This document shows, one piece after another, positions 53,548 through 61,917 of a stretch of DNA of 62,048 nt. The DNA lies in NCBI RefSeq assembly GCF_018918265.1, contig NZ_JAHLQC010000020.1:1-62048 (forward strand), given 5' to 3'. Source of the stretch: Falcatimonas sp. MSJ-15 (GTDB lineage: Bacteria > Bacillota > Clostridia > Lachnospirales > Lachnospiraceae). The notes beneath the pieces were generated by a model, which saw nothing but the letters and a program-made list of their open reading frames with translations, was not told the origin of the DNA and did no database searches. Each line of letters starts with the position of its first letter. Position 1 is the stretch's first letter. A program made the position numbers and the translations under genes.

Positions 53548-53578
53548 CTATAACAGACTAGCAACTAACACAGTCAAA

Positions 53579-53653
53579 GGTGAGTACAGGGATTCGAACC
53601 CTGGGCCTTCAGAGCCACAATCTGACGCGATAACCAACTTCGCTATACCCACC
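53579..53653 (-). tRNA. tRNA-His (GUG), copy 1
   Basis: 75 nt with 5' extra G, anticodon GTG, identical to the gene at 52713. Confidence 0.96.
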
Positions 53654-53723
53654 ATATAATAACTATACATACGATTAGGGACTAAATTACCGTCCCCAAT
53701 TAAGTAAGTAACTAAAATATCAA

Positions 53724-53797
<74 letters not shown>

Positions 53798-53819
53798 ACA
53801 TTAACACTTATGTGTTAAA

Positions 53820-53890
53820 AGCGGGTGATGGGAATCGAACCCACGTATCTAGCTTGGAAGGCTAGTGTTCTACCATTGAACTACACCCGC
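53820..53890 (-). tRNA. tRNA-Gly (UCC), copy 1
   Basis: 71 nt, anticodon TCC, identical to the gene at 53015. Confidence 0.96.
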
Positions 53891-53905
53891 ATATTAAATT
53901 GTAAG

Positions 53906-53980
53906 TCGGGGTGACAGGATTCGAACCTGCGACCTCTTGATCCCAAATCAAGCGCTCTAGCCAAGCTGAGCCACACCCCG
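53906..53980 (-). tRNA. tRNA-Pro (UGG), copy 1
   Basis: 75 nt, anticodon TGG, identical to the gene at 53101. First gene of the tRNA operon after the promoter. Confidence 0.96.
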
Positions 53981-54022
53981 TTCACGTTTTTCCTTAACGT
54001 CTTTTCCCGTGACGCAAAAATT

Positions 54023-54051
54023 ATTATATAGTATGTTGCTTAATATGTCAA
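54023..54051 (-). promoter_or_regulatory. Consensus promoter of the tRNA operon
   Basis: TTGACA (54046-54051), 17-bp spacer, TATAAT (54023-54028) on the minus strand: a perfect sigma-A promoter, about 42 bp before the first tRNA. Such strength fits stable-RNA transcription. A GTGACGCAAA stretch downstream could be the start region. Confidence 0.9.
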
Positions 54052-54432
54052 CTACTTTTTTCATTTTTTTTATTTTTTATTGACCTTTTATTGTTCATTG
54101 TTCTTTTATCAACCATTAGTCATATTCTGCAGCTGTAGTTTATCATAGAAAAACCTTATTTGTTTTGCATTATAATGTATATATTCTTTCATAAGATTCA
54201 CATATCTAATTAATATACTTAATCAGAATACACTCTTTTCTCTAAGTTTTCTTTTTACCACCTTATACAGTAAATTACCAATATATTACACCACGCATAA
54301 TAAAAATTGGAAATCCAACACTGCCAAAACAGTATCTTTAATAAGACTATAATACATTTTGTAACATAACATCAACAAATTATGTCTAACAATATATAAC
54401 ATTATCTAATATAATTATTGCTCTACTTCCTG
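54052..54432. other. Gene-free spacer
   Basis: 381 bp of AT-rich DNA between the tRNA promoter and the yfcE stop. I see no open frame with a ribosome binding site, no clear terminator and no repeat. Confidence 0.6.
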
Positions 54433-54912
54433 CTATAGATAATTAATAGTATAATGTGCTTCTCCTTTATCATCAATCTCCATTATGATATAAGAAGGGC
54501 GACGACCATCCTGTCTTGGATATGACAGACTTCCAGGATTAATAATTGTGACCTCATCGTCAATATTTATAAGCGGCCTGTGCGTATGTCCAAACATAAC
54601 AATATCCGCACCTCTCGCTATTGCTTCATTTTTCAATAATTCCAAACCAGCAGACACATTATAATAGTGACCATGAGTAAGCATGACCTTATATTTTTCA
54701 AGTACAAGCTCCTTTTCCTTATCCAATCTTGAAAAGAAATCGTTATTACCAGCAATTATCTCAACAGGGCAGTTTGCAATCTGTCGTATATAATTCTCAG
54801 AGCCTTCTGAATCACCAAGGTGAATCAGAAGGTCTATATGTCCAATTTTTTTCAAAACTGTTAAGAGATTCTCATTATGCCTATGGGTATCACTGACAAC
54901 TAAAATCTTCAT
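54433..54912 (-). CDS. YfcE/MJ0936-type metallophosphodiesterase
   Basis: A 159-residue calcineurin-like enzyme with all metal motifs: VVSDTHRH (D, H), IHLGDSEGS (GD), AGNNDFF (GNND), LTHGHYY (H) and MFGHTHRP (GHTH), and NPGSLSYPRQ at the end. Relatives hydrolyse phosphodiesters such as bis-p-nitrophenyl phosphate; the natural substrate is unknown. GGAGAG precedes the ATG. It lies 57 bp after rdgB in the same direction, a common pairing in Clostridia. Confidence 0.94.
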   Translation of the reverse strand: MKILVVSDTHRHNENLLTVLKKIGHIDLLIHLGDSEGSENYIRQIANCPVEIIAGNNDFFSRLDKEKELVLEKYKVMLTHGHYYNVSAGLELLKNEAIARGADIVMFGHTHRPLINIDDEVTIINPGSLSYPRQDGRRPSYIIMEIDDKGEAHYTINYL

Positions 54913-54969
54913 ATAAGTCTCTCCTAAACCGTTTTTATTTTTTCACATAATACTATTATTACAACAATT

Positions 54970-55563
54970 TTACAAGTACTTTATTATATTTTTTTTCATT
55001 TTTCTTAAAGCATTTCCTCTATGGCTAATCTCATTCTTCTCTTCCATAGATAATTCAGCTGTTGTCTTCTTAAGCTCAGGTACATATACTATTGGATCAT
55101 ATCCGAATCCATTATCACCCTTTTGCTCATATCCTATAATTCCTTCTATAGTACCTCTTGTAGTAAGTTCTGTACCATCCGGAAAAACTGCTGCTATAAC
55201 GCAGACAAACCTTGCTGTTCTCTTCTCATCAGGTACACCTTCAAGTCTGTCTATTATAGCTTTATTTTTAATATCATACGATGTATCTTCTCCAAGATAT
55301 CTTGCTGAATATATTCCGGGCTCACCATTAAGATAATCAACTTCAAGCCCTGAATCATCTGCAAGAACAATTCCTTTTGTCTCTTTCCATATTGCTCTTG
55401 CTTTAATCAGCGCATTCTCTTCAAAACTTTTACCATCTTCTATTATCTCGACATCTATACCCGCTTGTTTTAGAGATATAATCTCAGTATTTAAATCTCC
55501 TAAAATCTCTCGGATCTCTTTCATCTTATTCTCATTACCTGTTGCAAATACTATTCTATTCAT
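54970..55563 (-). CDS. rdgB: XTP/dITP (non-canonical purine NTP) pyrophosphatase
   Basis: Cleans the nucleotide pool of ITP, dITP and XTP. 197 residues of the Ham1/RdgB family: VFATGNENKMKEI (4-16), ALIKARAI, LADDSGLEVDYLNGEPGIYSARY split over 70-90 with the conserved Asp pair, GDNGFGYDPIVYVPE and SHRGNAL at the end. The ATG overlaps the stop of the upstream protease gene (TAATG), so translation is coupled. Followed by yfcE. Confidence 0.96.
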   Translation of the reverse strand: MNRIVFATGNENKMKEIREILGDLNTEIISLKQAGIDVEIIEDGKSFEENALIKARAIWKETKGIVLADDSGLEVDYLNGEPGIYSARYLGEDTSYDIKNKAIIDRLEGVPDEKRTARFVCVIAAVFPDGTELTTRGTIEGIIGYEQKGDNGFGYDPIVYVPELKKTTAELSMEEKNEISHRGNALRKMKKNIIKYL

Positions 55564-57284
55564 TATTTTTCCTCCTGAGTCAGTATGTTTGTAAACATCT
55601 TAAGGCATACATTACAATTCTCTGCCTCTTCAACTCTTGTCCATCTATTTCCATTAAGGCTTCCATAGCCTTCTCCATCAGTTATATCAACTGTCTGTGT
55701 ATTATCACCGGCTACATACTCAATCGCAACCGGATGTGTCGAATTAGGTGTCTTTATCCTTACTACAACTGCATATTTTCTTCCCGGTTCAAGTTTTTTA
55801 CCACATTTTGATAAATCAACCGTATAATAGCCGGCATAAGTGAATTTACCACTTGTAAGAGGTTCTCTTTTTACAAAAGAATCCTCATTCTCAAAATCAT
55901 CCACCCAATATACTTCATATTCTGTATCCTTACCAGTTGCATAAAAACTTACAGCTTCAAGACTTTCAGCATTAACTGCCGTGTATACGTTAGAAAAATA
56001 CGCTTCATCCGAATTAGAATATCCTAACGCACCAATCCATCCGCACAGATCAGTCTGATATATATTATCATAATTACCTGCATCTTCAACCTTTGTATAG
56101 CAAATATTATGTGTTGCTATATTAGAATCATAATATGATACATAAAAAAGACCATCATCACCAAAGTTCTCGCCCCAGCTATTCATACATATAAATGCGC
56201 CATCGCCTTCGAGTTCTGTATTAAAGTTCTCTTTTGGATAATTATCATCCCATCCCACAATTACAATATCATGATTAGGTTTTTCTGTACCAACATAGCA
56301 ATAAGCATACTTCTCTTTATTATAATATACTGAACTACTGCTAGAATTCTTAAGTGATGTATATAGTGAACTTTGAACACCTCCATAAAGGTATACTGCT
56401 TTTTTTATTCCTTCAAAATCCTTACTGTCTATAATCTGAACTTCCTGTACATGTTTTTTAGCTGTAAGACCTTCTGTTGTAACGCCATCACCATATGGAT
56501 CTTCTTCCTCATATACCGGACCTTTCCATGATGCAAGATATGCAATAGCCATAGTATATTCTCCACCATCATTCTGAGTCATATTATAACCACTGTTAAG
56601 CGACATATGATCCTCTGAGAATACAGACTTTTCTTCCGGATACAGTGATGTCTCAAGCGCAGTAAGTGATGCAAATGCCCAACACGTTCCAAGTCGTCCC
56701 TGATTCTTAGCTACCGGAAGTCGCCCTACATCTCTATATGAATAATAATAAGGTACTATCTTCGTATCTTCCACTTTACTCGTAAGTTCCAAAGTTGCAT
56801 CCTGAATTGACCAGTTGTAATCATACATAAGCCCCTGTGCAACCGTTTGTGCCGAAACATAATACTTCCCGTCTATATCTTCTATTCCGGCATTTATATT
56901 CTGCTGCATACCATTTATCAGAGCCTTATCAGAATCAACTGACATAGTAAGATTAAGTGTATTCTTTTCAAGTACAAGTGTATTTTTATCATAAAAATTG
57001 GTTGCACATTGAAAAGCTGCCTTAATATTATCAAGAGGTATCATAATATTAAGATTATCGTCCATGTAAAGAGAATCATCACCAGCAATCTCTTTACCAT
57101 CAACCTTAAATGTGATACTTCCAGAATTCACACTCTTAGCAATTAACCTGTTCCATTCATCATTCTTAACATACTCTTTATATGTATTTCTGACACCTTC
57201 AGCCATATATGTGTCGCTAATTTGAATAACAATTCCTAAAACTGTTATCAGAGTAAGAACAATATATATTTTTATTCTACTCAT
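55563..57284 (-). CDS. Secreted papain-like (C1 family) cysteine protease
   Basis: A 573-residue protein. N-terminal hydrophobic segment (4-22) for export or anchoring. Residues 55-170 look like a copper-amine-oxidase-N-type stalk domain (VDGKEIAGDDSLYMDDN, IMIPLDNIKAAF, YYVSAQTVAQGL). The papain domain has all four catalytic residues: Gln195 and Cys201 (NQGRLGTCWAFAS), His338 (PNHDIVIVGWDD) and Asn368 (MNSWGENFG). A C-terminal beta-rich domain (about 410-560), resembling the lectin-like parts of clostridial C1 proteases, follows. It overlaps rdgB by the TAATG junction, an odd partner for a secreted protease. Target unknown. Confidence 0.9.
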   Translation of the reverse strand: MSRIKIYIVLTLITVLGIVIQISDTYMAEGVRNTYKEYVKNDEWNRLIAKSVNSGSITFKVDGKEIAGDDSLYMDDNLNIMIPLDNIKAAFQCATNFYDKNTLVLEKNTLNLTMSVDSDKALINGMQQNINAGIEDIDGKYYVSAQTVAQGLMYDYNWSIQDATLELTSKVEDTKIVPYYYSYRDVGRLPVAKNQGRLGTCWAFASLTALETSLYPEEKSVFSEDHMSLNSGYNMTQNDGGEYTMAIAYLASWKGPVYEEEDPYGDGVTTEGLTAKKHVQEVQIIDSKDFEGIKKAVYLYGGVQSSLYTSLKNSSSSSVYYNKEKYAYCYVGTEKPNHDIVIVGWDDNYPKENFNTELEGDGAFICMNSWGENFGDDGLFYVSYYDSNIATHNICYTKVEDAGNYDNIYQTDLCGWIGALGYSNSDEAYFSNVYTAVNAESLEAVSFYATGKDTEYEVYWVDDFENEDSFVKREPLTSGKFTYAGYYTVDLSKCGKKLEPGRKYAVVVRIKTPNSTHPVAIEYVAGDNTQTVDITDGEGYGSLNGNRWTRVEEAENCNVCLKMFTNILTQEEK

Positions 57285-57372
57285 CTTTATCCTCCTATGA
57301 ATCAGCCAGATTTCTCTTATTTTCTATATTCTATTTTCATTGTTCAAAACTTAAAATTATTATCTGATATTC

Positions 57373-57524
57373 TTTTTTAGTTATACAATTCTGATGTTTT
57401 TTAGTTGTACAATTTTAATATCATTTTTAGCTATGCATTTTAGATATCTTTTTTAGTCGTGCATTTTAATATCCTTTTTAGTCGTACATTTCCGATGTCA
57501 TTTTTTAATTGTACAGTTGTAATC
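57373..57524. repeat. Degenerate 26-bp tandem repeat, six units
   Basis: Six diverged copies of TTTTTAGTYGTACATTTTAATATC-like units of 23-27 bp fill the centre of the 449-bp spacer between the protease gene and the methyltransferase gene. Further on, CATATAAATTC-N2-TGTTCAAATAT occurs twice in tandem (57590-57636). No gene is seen in the spacer. Confidence 0.82.
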
Positions 57525-57733
57525 ATCTAAAGTATTGCCTATTTTTTATGCCAAATGCTTTAAATATATATTCTTCAGCCCTGTAAAACCATATAAATTC
57601 CTTGTTCAAATATCATATAAATTCTATGTTCAAATATAATTCTCATCTATATTAATCTATATTAATTAGACTAATCATCACAATTTATAACCACAATTTG
57701 AAACATTTTATTGAAAATCAGTTCTATAATCTA

Positions 57734-58879
57734 TTATCTTCTTTTTGGTGGTTTCGGTCCTGCGAACTGATAAAAGTAAGTTTTTATCATTCCGTTATAT
57801 ATCTTTCTATTCTTATCTGCTTTTCGTCCAATATACTTCTCTGCATCTTCATAAGATGTAATAATATATGCTGACCAATCATCCAATGCCTTAAATCTCT
57901 CACCAATTGTAGTATACAATCCAGGTAGCTCTGATTTTTCTTCCAATCGCTCACCATATGGTGGATTAGTTATAATAAAACCATACTTCTTTGGATGACT
58001 TAATGCACTTACTTCCCTCTCCTGAAAATGAATTAAATGATCAACACCTGCAAGCTTAGCATTCTCTCTAGCTGCCTGAACCATCTTGCCATCAATATCA
58101 TATCCCTGGATATCCATATCAACATTCATATCTATCATATCTCTAGCTTCATCAACAGCGTCTGTCCATAATCTTTTTGGTATAAAATTAGTCCACTGTT
58201 CAGCTGTAAATTCTCTGTTCATACCAGGTGCTATATTGCATCCCATCATTGCAGCTTCAATAGGAATTGTTCCACATCCACAAAAAGGATCCACAAGAAT
58301 TCTATCTTTATTCCATGGTGTAAGTTGTATAAGAGCTGCTGCAAGAGTCTCTGAAAGTGGTGCTTTGCTTGTAAGCTTTCTATATCCTCTCTTGTGTAAT
58401 GAATCTCCACTTGTATCAAGTGCAATTGTAACTATATCCTTGTGGATAGTCACTCTTACAGGATAATCATTACCATCTTCTTTAAACCAATCAATATTAT
58501 ATTTTCCTTTAAGTGATTCAACCATTGCTTTTTTTACAATAGACTGAATGTCTGATGGGCTAAAAAGCTTGCTTTTAACAGATGACGCCTTAGTAACCCA
58601 AAATTTACCATCTTCAGGTATAAATTCATCTAAATCTAATGCTTTTACACCCTGAAATAATTCTTCATAAGTCTCTGCTTTAAACTCTCCAAGCTTTATA
58701 AGAACTCTCTCTGCTGTTCTAAGTCCAATATTTGCTCTACATACAGCTTCTGCATCTCCAATAAATGTAACTTTACCATCTTCAACGCATTTTATATCAT
58801 AACCTAAGTCAATTATCTCTCTCTTTAACACCGCTTCAAGTCCAAAATGACAAGGTGCTATTATATCAAATATTCTCAT
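57734..58879 (-). CDS. THUMP-domain 23S rRNA (guanine-N2)-type methyltransferase
   Basis: A 381-residue RNA methyltransferase of the RlmL-N/YpsC group. N-terminal ferredoxin-like part and THUMP domain (about 1-155), then the SAM fold: VDPFCGCGTIPIEAAMMGCN (about 200-219), DMDIQGYDIDGKMV, and the catalytic FIITNPPYGERL (about 308-320). In Bacillus and E. coli relatives the product is m2G in 23S rRNA. Single gene; the ATG follows GAGAGGAAA. Intact. Confidence 0.94.
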   Translation of the reverse strand: MRIFDIIAPCHFGLEAVLKREIIDLGYDIKCVEDGKVTFIGDAEAVCRANIGLRTAERVLIKLGEFKAETYEELFQGVKALDLDEFIPEDGKFWVTKASSVKSKLFSPSDIQSIVKKAMVESLKGKYNIDWFKEDGNDYPVRVTIHKDIVTIALDTSGDSLHKRGYRKLTSKAPLSETLAAALIQLTPWNKDRILVDPFCGCGTIPIEAAMMGCNIAPGMNREFTAEQWTNFIPKRLWTDAVDEARDMIDMNVDMDIQGYDIDGKMVQAARENAKLAGVDHLIHFQEREVSALSHPKKYGFIITNPPYGERLEEKSELPGLYTTIGERFKALDDWSAYIITSYEDAEKYIGRKADKNRKIYNGMIKTYFYQFAGPKPPKRR

Positions 58880-58971
58880 ATATATTTCCTCTCGTATACA
58901 AACCAGCTAACAATTAACTCCTACATTAGTATATATTTTACTAATATACTAATGCTCTATAATACTTCACA

Positions 58972-59083
58972 TCTCAACGAATACAATTAGTTTGTTCTTC
59001 GTATTACCACTCACGTGAAACATTCAACATCAAAAGTTACTTCTCAATGAATACAATTAGTTTGTTCTTTGTATTGCTACCAC
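58972..59083. repeat. Direct repeat of about 41 bp, two copies
   Basis: TCTCAACGAATACAATTAG then TTTGTTCTTCGTATT recurs 70 bp later with four changes; the arms AATAC/GTATT let each form a small hairpin. They lie in the 592-bp gene-free spacer between the methyltransferase and rhodanese genes. Confidence 0.8.
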
Positions 59084-59286
59084 TTATGTTATACTGGTCA
59101 TCTATCAATTATTATCATAATCTATGTAACTAATCTTCTTATATGCTATGTAATAATACTCTTTATTACACACACTTATATTGTAGATGTAGTTTCCCAT
59201 CCTGTCAACGATAAACCTATTATAAATTTCTTTTTTACGCTAAACCTGGCATAAGTTTCTTTTTACTGCTGGCTGTTCTATTGGTT

Positions 59287-59480
59287 TTCTTTTTCTATGA
59301 GCTTATTTCTTTCCTTTTTCTATGAGTTTATCGCTTTTCTTTTCTATGAGCTTATCGCTTTTCTTTCTATCATCTTATCGCTTTTCTTTCTATCATCTTA
59401 TCGCTTTTCTTTTCTCATAATCTCATCACTTTTTCTTTCTATCATCTTATTGCTTTTCTTTTCTTATAATCTTATCTATG
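59287..59480. repeat. 22-bp tandem repeat, about nine units
   Basis: About nine units of CTTTCTATCATCTTATCGCTTTT with ATGAG or CATAATC variants, ending at the very stop codon region of the rhodanese gene. The plus-strand frame it leaves open (Phe/Leu/Ser/Tyr-rich) has no ribosome binding site. The purine/pyrimidine strand bias is strong. Confidence 0.88.
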
Positions 59481-59816
59481 CCTCTCTTTATTAGCTTCTC
59501 TATTAATGAATCTAATATACCCTTTATATCCTTCAGCTAACGACATTACTCTGTATCCTTTTTCCTTAAATATCCCTGCAACAACAAGACTCTTATTACC
59601 CTTCTCGCAATAAAAAATTATCTGATACTCTCTACTAATATGCTCGAAATTACTATAAATTTCATCATACGAATAATTAATAGCACCAGGAATATGCCCC
59701 TTCATAAACTCTCTTCCATCTCTTAAATCTATTATCAAAAGAGTTTTTTCTCTTGAAAGCCTACTTAATTCATATGGCTGCAACATGTCTGGAACTCTCA
59801 CACTAACACTTCCCAT
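59472..59816 (-). CDS. Single-domain rhodanese-like protein
   Basis: A 114-residue rhodanese: LLIIDLRDGREFMKGHIPGAINYSYDEI holds the CH2A-type signature, FYCEKGNKS the active-site Cys with its loop, and AGIFKEKGYRVMSLAEGYKGY the end. Likely binds or transfers sulfane sulfur. ATG at 59816 after GGGG, or ATG at 59786 ten codons later; the Shine-Dalgarno evidence is poor for both. Single gene between two repeat tracts. Confidence 0.88.
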   Translation of the reverse strand: MGSVSVRVPDMLQPYELSRLSREKTLLIIDLRDGREFMKGHIPGAINYSYDEIYSNFEHISREYQIIFYCEKGNKSLVVAGIFKEKGYRVMSLAEGYKGYIRFINREANKERHR

Positions 59817-59869
59817 CCCCCAATTTCATAAAATCACTTCACTCTTAATCCTTATTTTTAATTTTACAC

Positions 59870-60024
59870 TTTTAGTCTTTATTTTTAATCTTTCCTCCAA
59901 TCTTCACTCTTTGTCTTTATTCTTAATCTTTATTACAATCGCTACTTTTTGTCTTTATTCCTAATCTTTATTACAATCGCTACTCTTTGTCTTTATTCTT
60001 AATCTTTCTTTTAATCTCTACTCT
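59870..60024. repeat. 38-bp tandem repeat, four units
   Basis: Units TTTGTCTTTATTCTTAATC then TTTATTACAATCGCTACTC; the two central units differ by a single base, the outer ones are degenerate. It lies upstream of the rhodanese start in a 1.2-kb stretch with no protein gene. Confidence 0.9.
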
Positions 60025-60295
60025 TAATTTCACTCTCAACCCTATGTCTCAATATGCTAATCTCTAGACAATTGAGCTATCCAATTATTATATTTGCTAA
60101 TACTTCCATATTCTTCATACACTATCTTATTCAATATAGTATACCTATGTTACTATAATCTTGTATATGTTTTCTGCAATCTATTTCTGACTTATAATTA
60201 CATATATACAAAAAATTCTTTAAAATCTTCTTTTATCAATAGTTTTATATACTATTTGTATTTAAATAAATGCAATCTCGCAATCAATACATTTT

Positions 60296-60323
60296 TTGAC
60301 TTATTTTGGTCTTTTTCTATAAT
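60296..60323 (+). promoter_or_regulatory. Promoter of a probable small RNA
   Basis: TTGACT (60296-60301), 16-bp spacer, TATAAT (60318-60323) on the plus strand, with no protein gene downstream but a strong terminator about 155 bp on. Confidence 0.6.
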
Positions 60324-60329
60324 TTTTAT

Positions 60330-60513
60330 ACCCCTATAACAAAAATTTTTATTTTTATATACTATTGATTTTGCTTAGAATTTATAATATAATAAATTTC
60401 GTGAAAAGTTATTTACCCTTCAAAAGTTTCTTTTCACGTTATAACCCCTTATTAATTATTTATACTCCCCTCATCGAAAAAGCTAGTAGCTCCCCTACTA
60501 GCTTTTTCTTCTT
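60330..60513 (+). ncRNA. Candidate structured small RNA
   Basis: About 184 nt between a good promoter and an intrinsic terminator, in a region without a coding frame of normal quality. TATAAC (60333-60338) can pair with GTTATA (60438-60443). Inside that, a 9-bp arm pair CGTGAAAAG/CTTTTCACG (60400-60438) forms a hairpin. Size is similar to 6S RNA, but I cannot show the 6S bulged-hairpin structure. No known family recognised. Confidence 0.5.
60477..60513. terminator. Strong terminator at the end of the small RNA candidate
   Basis: Perfect arms AAAAAGCTAGTAG and CTACTAGCTTTTT with a 6-nt loop; U-run on both strands. No protein gene ends within 450 bp on either strand. Confidence 0.88.
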
Positions 60514-60544
60514 TATATCCTTACGTATATCTTATATGCAACAC

Positions 60545-60800
60545 TCTATACCCGCTTGTACTATATCTACCATCCACGCACTGTCTTATACTATCCTACA
60601 TTCCTGTGCTATCTTATATTATACCTATCCCCTGTATCGTTTTATACTATACCTATCATCCACGTGCTATCTCATACTATATCTACCACCGATTTTTTCA
60701 AATCGTTCTTTATATGCTTTTAACTGTAGCAGTCTTATACTATATCTACCACCCTATACTATCCTCTACATGTACCACCTTATACCATCCTATATGTGCC
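60545..60800. repeat. Degenerate repeats of a CTTATACTATATCTACCACC-like unit
   Basis: About eight imperfect copies of a unit near 20-30 bp (TATACTATACCTATC, TATACTATATCTACCACC). The open plus-strand frame across it is Tyr/Ser/Leu/Pro-rich, low-complexity and without a ribosome binding site; not called as a gene. Confidence 0.6.
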
Positions 60801-60880
60801 ATATATTATAATTGAAAATGCAATAATTAGTTACAATACTTTATATAATACACTACGCTTCGCATATAAGATATAAATGC

Positions 60881-60933
60881 AAAAAGCTAATGTACTAATC
60901 TGCTTTCAAAAAGCATATCAATACATTAGCTTT
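60881..60933 (-). terminator. Terminator of the DUF1700-like gene
   Basis: Arms AAAGCTAATGTA and TACATTAGCTTT around an inner TGCTTT/AAAGCA stem, with a T5 run on the minus strand. It lies about 90 bp past the stop at 61020. Confidence 0.75.
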
Positions 60934-61019
60934 CACTCCATTAACATAATCTATATCAAAGTACCAAATCTTTTATACGATTACTTGCAAACTTCAATTC
61001 TACTTTAAACTTTTTAATT

Positions 61020-61529
61020 CTAATGTTTTATAAAATTATTAACAAAACCAACCACTACGGCAATAACTAGTACAACTGCAATAATAGGAATTAAAATATT
61101 CACTGTGATTGTTATAATTCCTCCAATAATGGACACTATTACAAACGCAACAAGCATTACTACTATAACACTCAAAACAGCTGAAAGTACTTTATGAATT
61201 TTACCGGCGATACCATGTGTATCGCTATTATCATTCTCTAAATTATCCTTTTCTCTCTCATATGTCTTGTTCTCTTGTCTGAAACTATTTTCATATTCAT
61301 TGCTAAACCTATTAGTTTTGCTGTTATTAGCTGTATAAGAATCTATAATGCTCTTTGCTATTAATCTTGGTGAACCCAGCTCTTCCAATATCTCCTGTTC
61401 ACTAATACCATCTGCTTTCTTCTGCTCTATATAATCGTTATAATACTTAACATTATCATATGCTATCTCTGTTCCAAGTTCTTCCTGAATTGTATTACTC
61501 AATATATCTAAAAATTCTTTTTTTGTCAT
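61020..61529 (-). CDS. HAAS/DUF1700-like membrane protein
   Basis: A 169-residue protein. The N-terminal HAAS module (about 1-65) is typical: KKEFLDILSNTIQEELG, YYNDYIEQKKADGISEQEIL, EELGSPRLIAKSIIDSY. A charged linker (70-110) follows, then two hydrophobic segments (about 113-140 and 142-166). ATG at 61529 with GAGGTGAT upstream; the GTG three codons earlier is unlikely. Such proteins usually pair with a PadR regulator, but none is adjacent here (one lies at 50345). Function unknown. Confidence 0.8.
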   Translation of the reverse strand: MTKKEFLDILSNTIQEELGTEIAYDNVKYYNDYIEQKKADGISEQEILEELGSPRLIAKSIIDSYTANNSKTNRFSNEYENSFRQENKTYEREKDNLENDNSDTHGIAGKIHKVLSAVLSVIVVMLVAFVIVSIIGGIITITVNILIPIIAVVLVIAVVVGFVNNFIKH

Positions 61530-61614
61530 GTCTATCACCTCGTTAGAATAATATATCTAAATACTATCACATTAACTCTCACTGGTAAACTAAACATAAA
61601 ATATATTTTCTTAA

Positions 61615-61698
61615 TTATTTATTAATATTATCTAGATATACCTTTCTCTCTTCATTAAGCCTTGTATATTCCATAATAGCTTCTGTAATAGAACTTTG
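61615..61698 (-). pseudogene. Possible short C-terminal gene fragment
   Basis: The minus strand reads SSITEAIMEYTRLNEERKVY, LDNINK and a stop at 61615-61617, a protein-like helical tail. An in-frame stop and no start lie directly upstream. Too short to identify; it may be chance. Confidence 0.25.
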
Positions 61699-61917
61699 TT
61701 AAAATCTGTACTTTTATAATACATCTTTCATTAATAATAAATAATCTTTGTATCAATTCGTACTATCACTATTAACTAAGCATCTATACCAAAACTGCAA
61801 TTGAGCTGAAGATTAATATTTATCCTCATTCTTTACAAAATAATATGGAAATATATGATTATCAGACTAACAACTTAAAGAACTTTATATAATACTATAA
61901 ATAAATGGCTTCAGAAA

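Noticed and set aside
53231..53564. Open frames of 60 and 82 codons on the minus strand
   Set aside because: They run through the tRNA genes for Leu, Lys and Gln; protein-like words such as SCITLVRIQ arise from tRNA sequence.
60330..60513. Calling the small RNA 6S RNA (ssrS)
   Set aside because: Length and position are compatible, but the long hairpin with a central bubble could not be drawn from the sequence.
60094..60811. Two low-complexity plus-strand frames of 81 and 148 codons
   Set aside because: Rich in Tyr, Phe, Ile, Leu and Ser from T-rich repeats, without ribosome binding sites, and the second spans a strong terminator.
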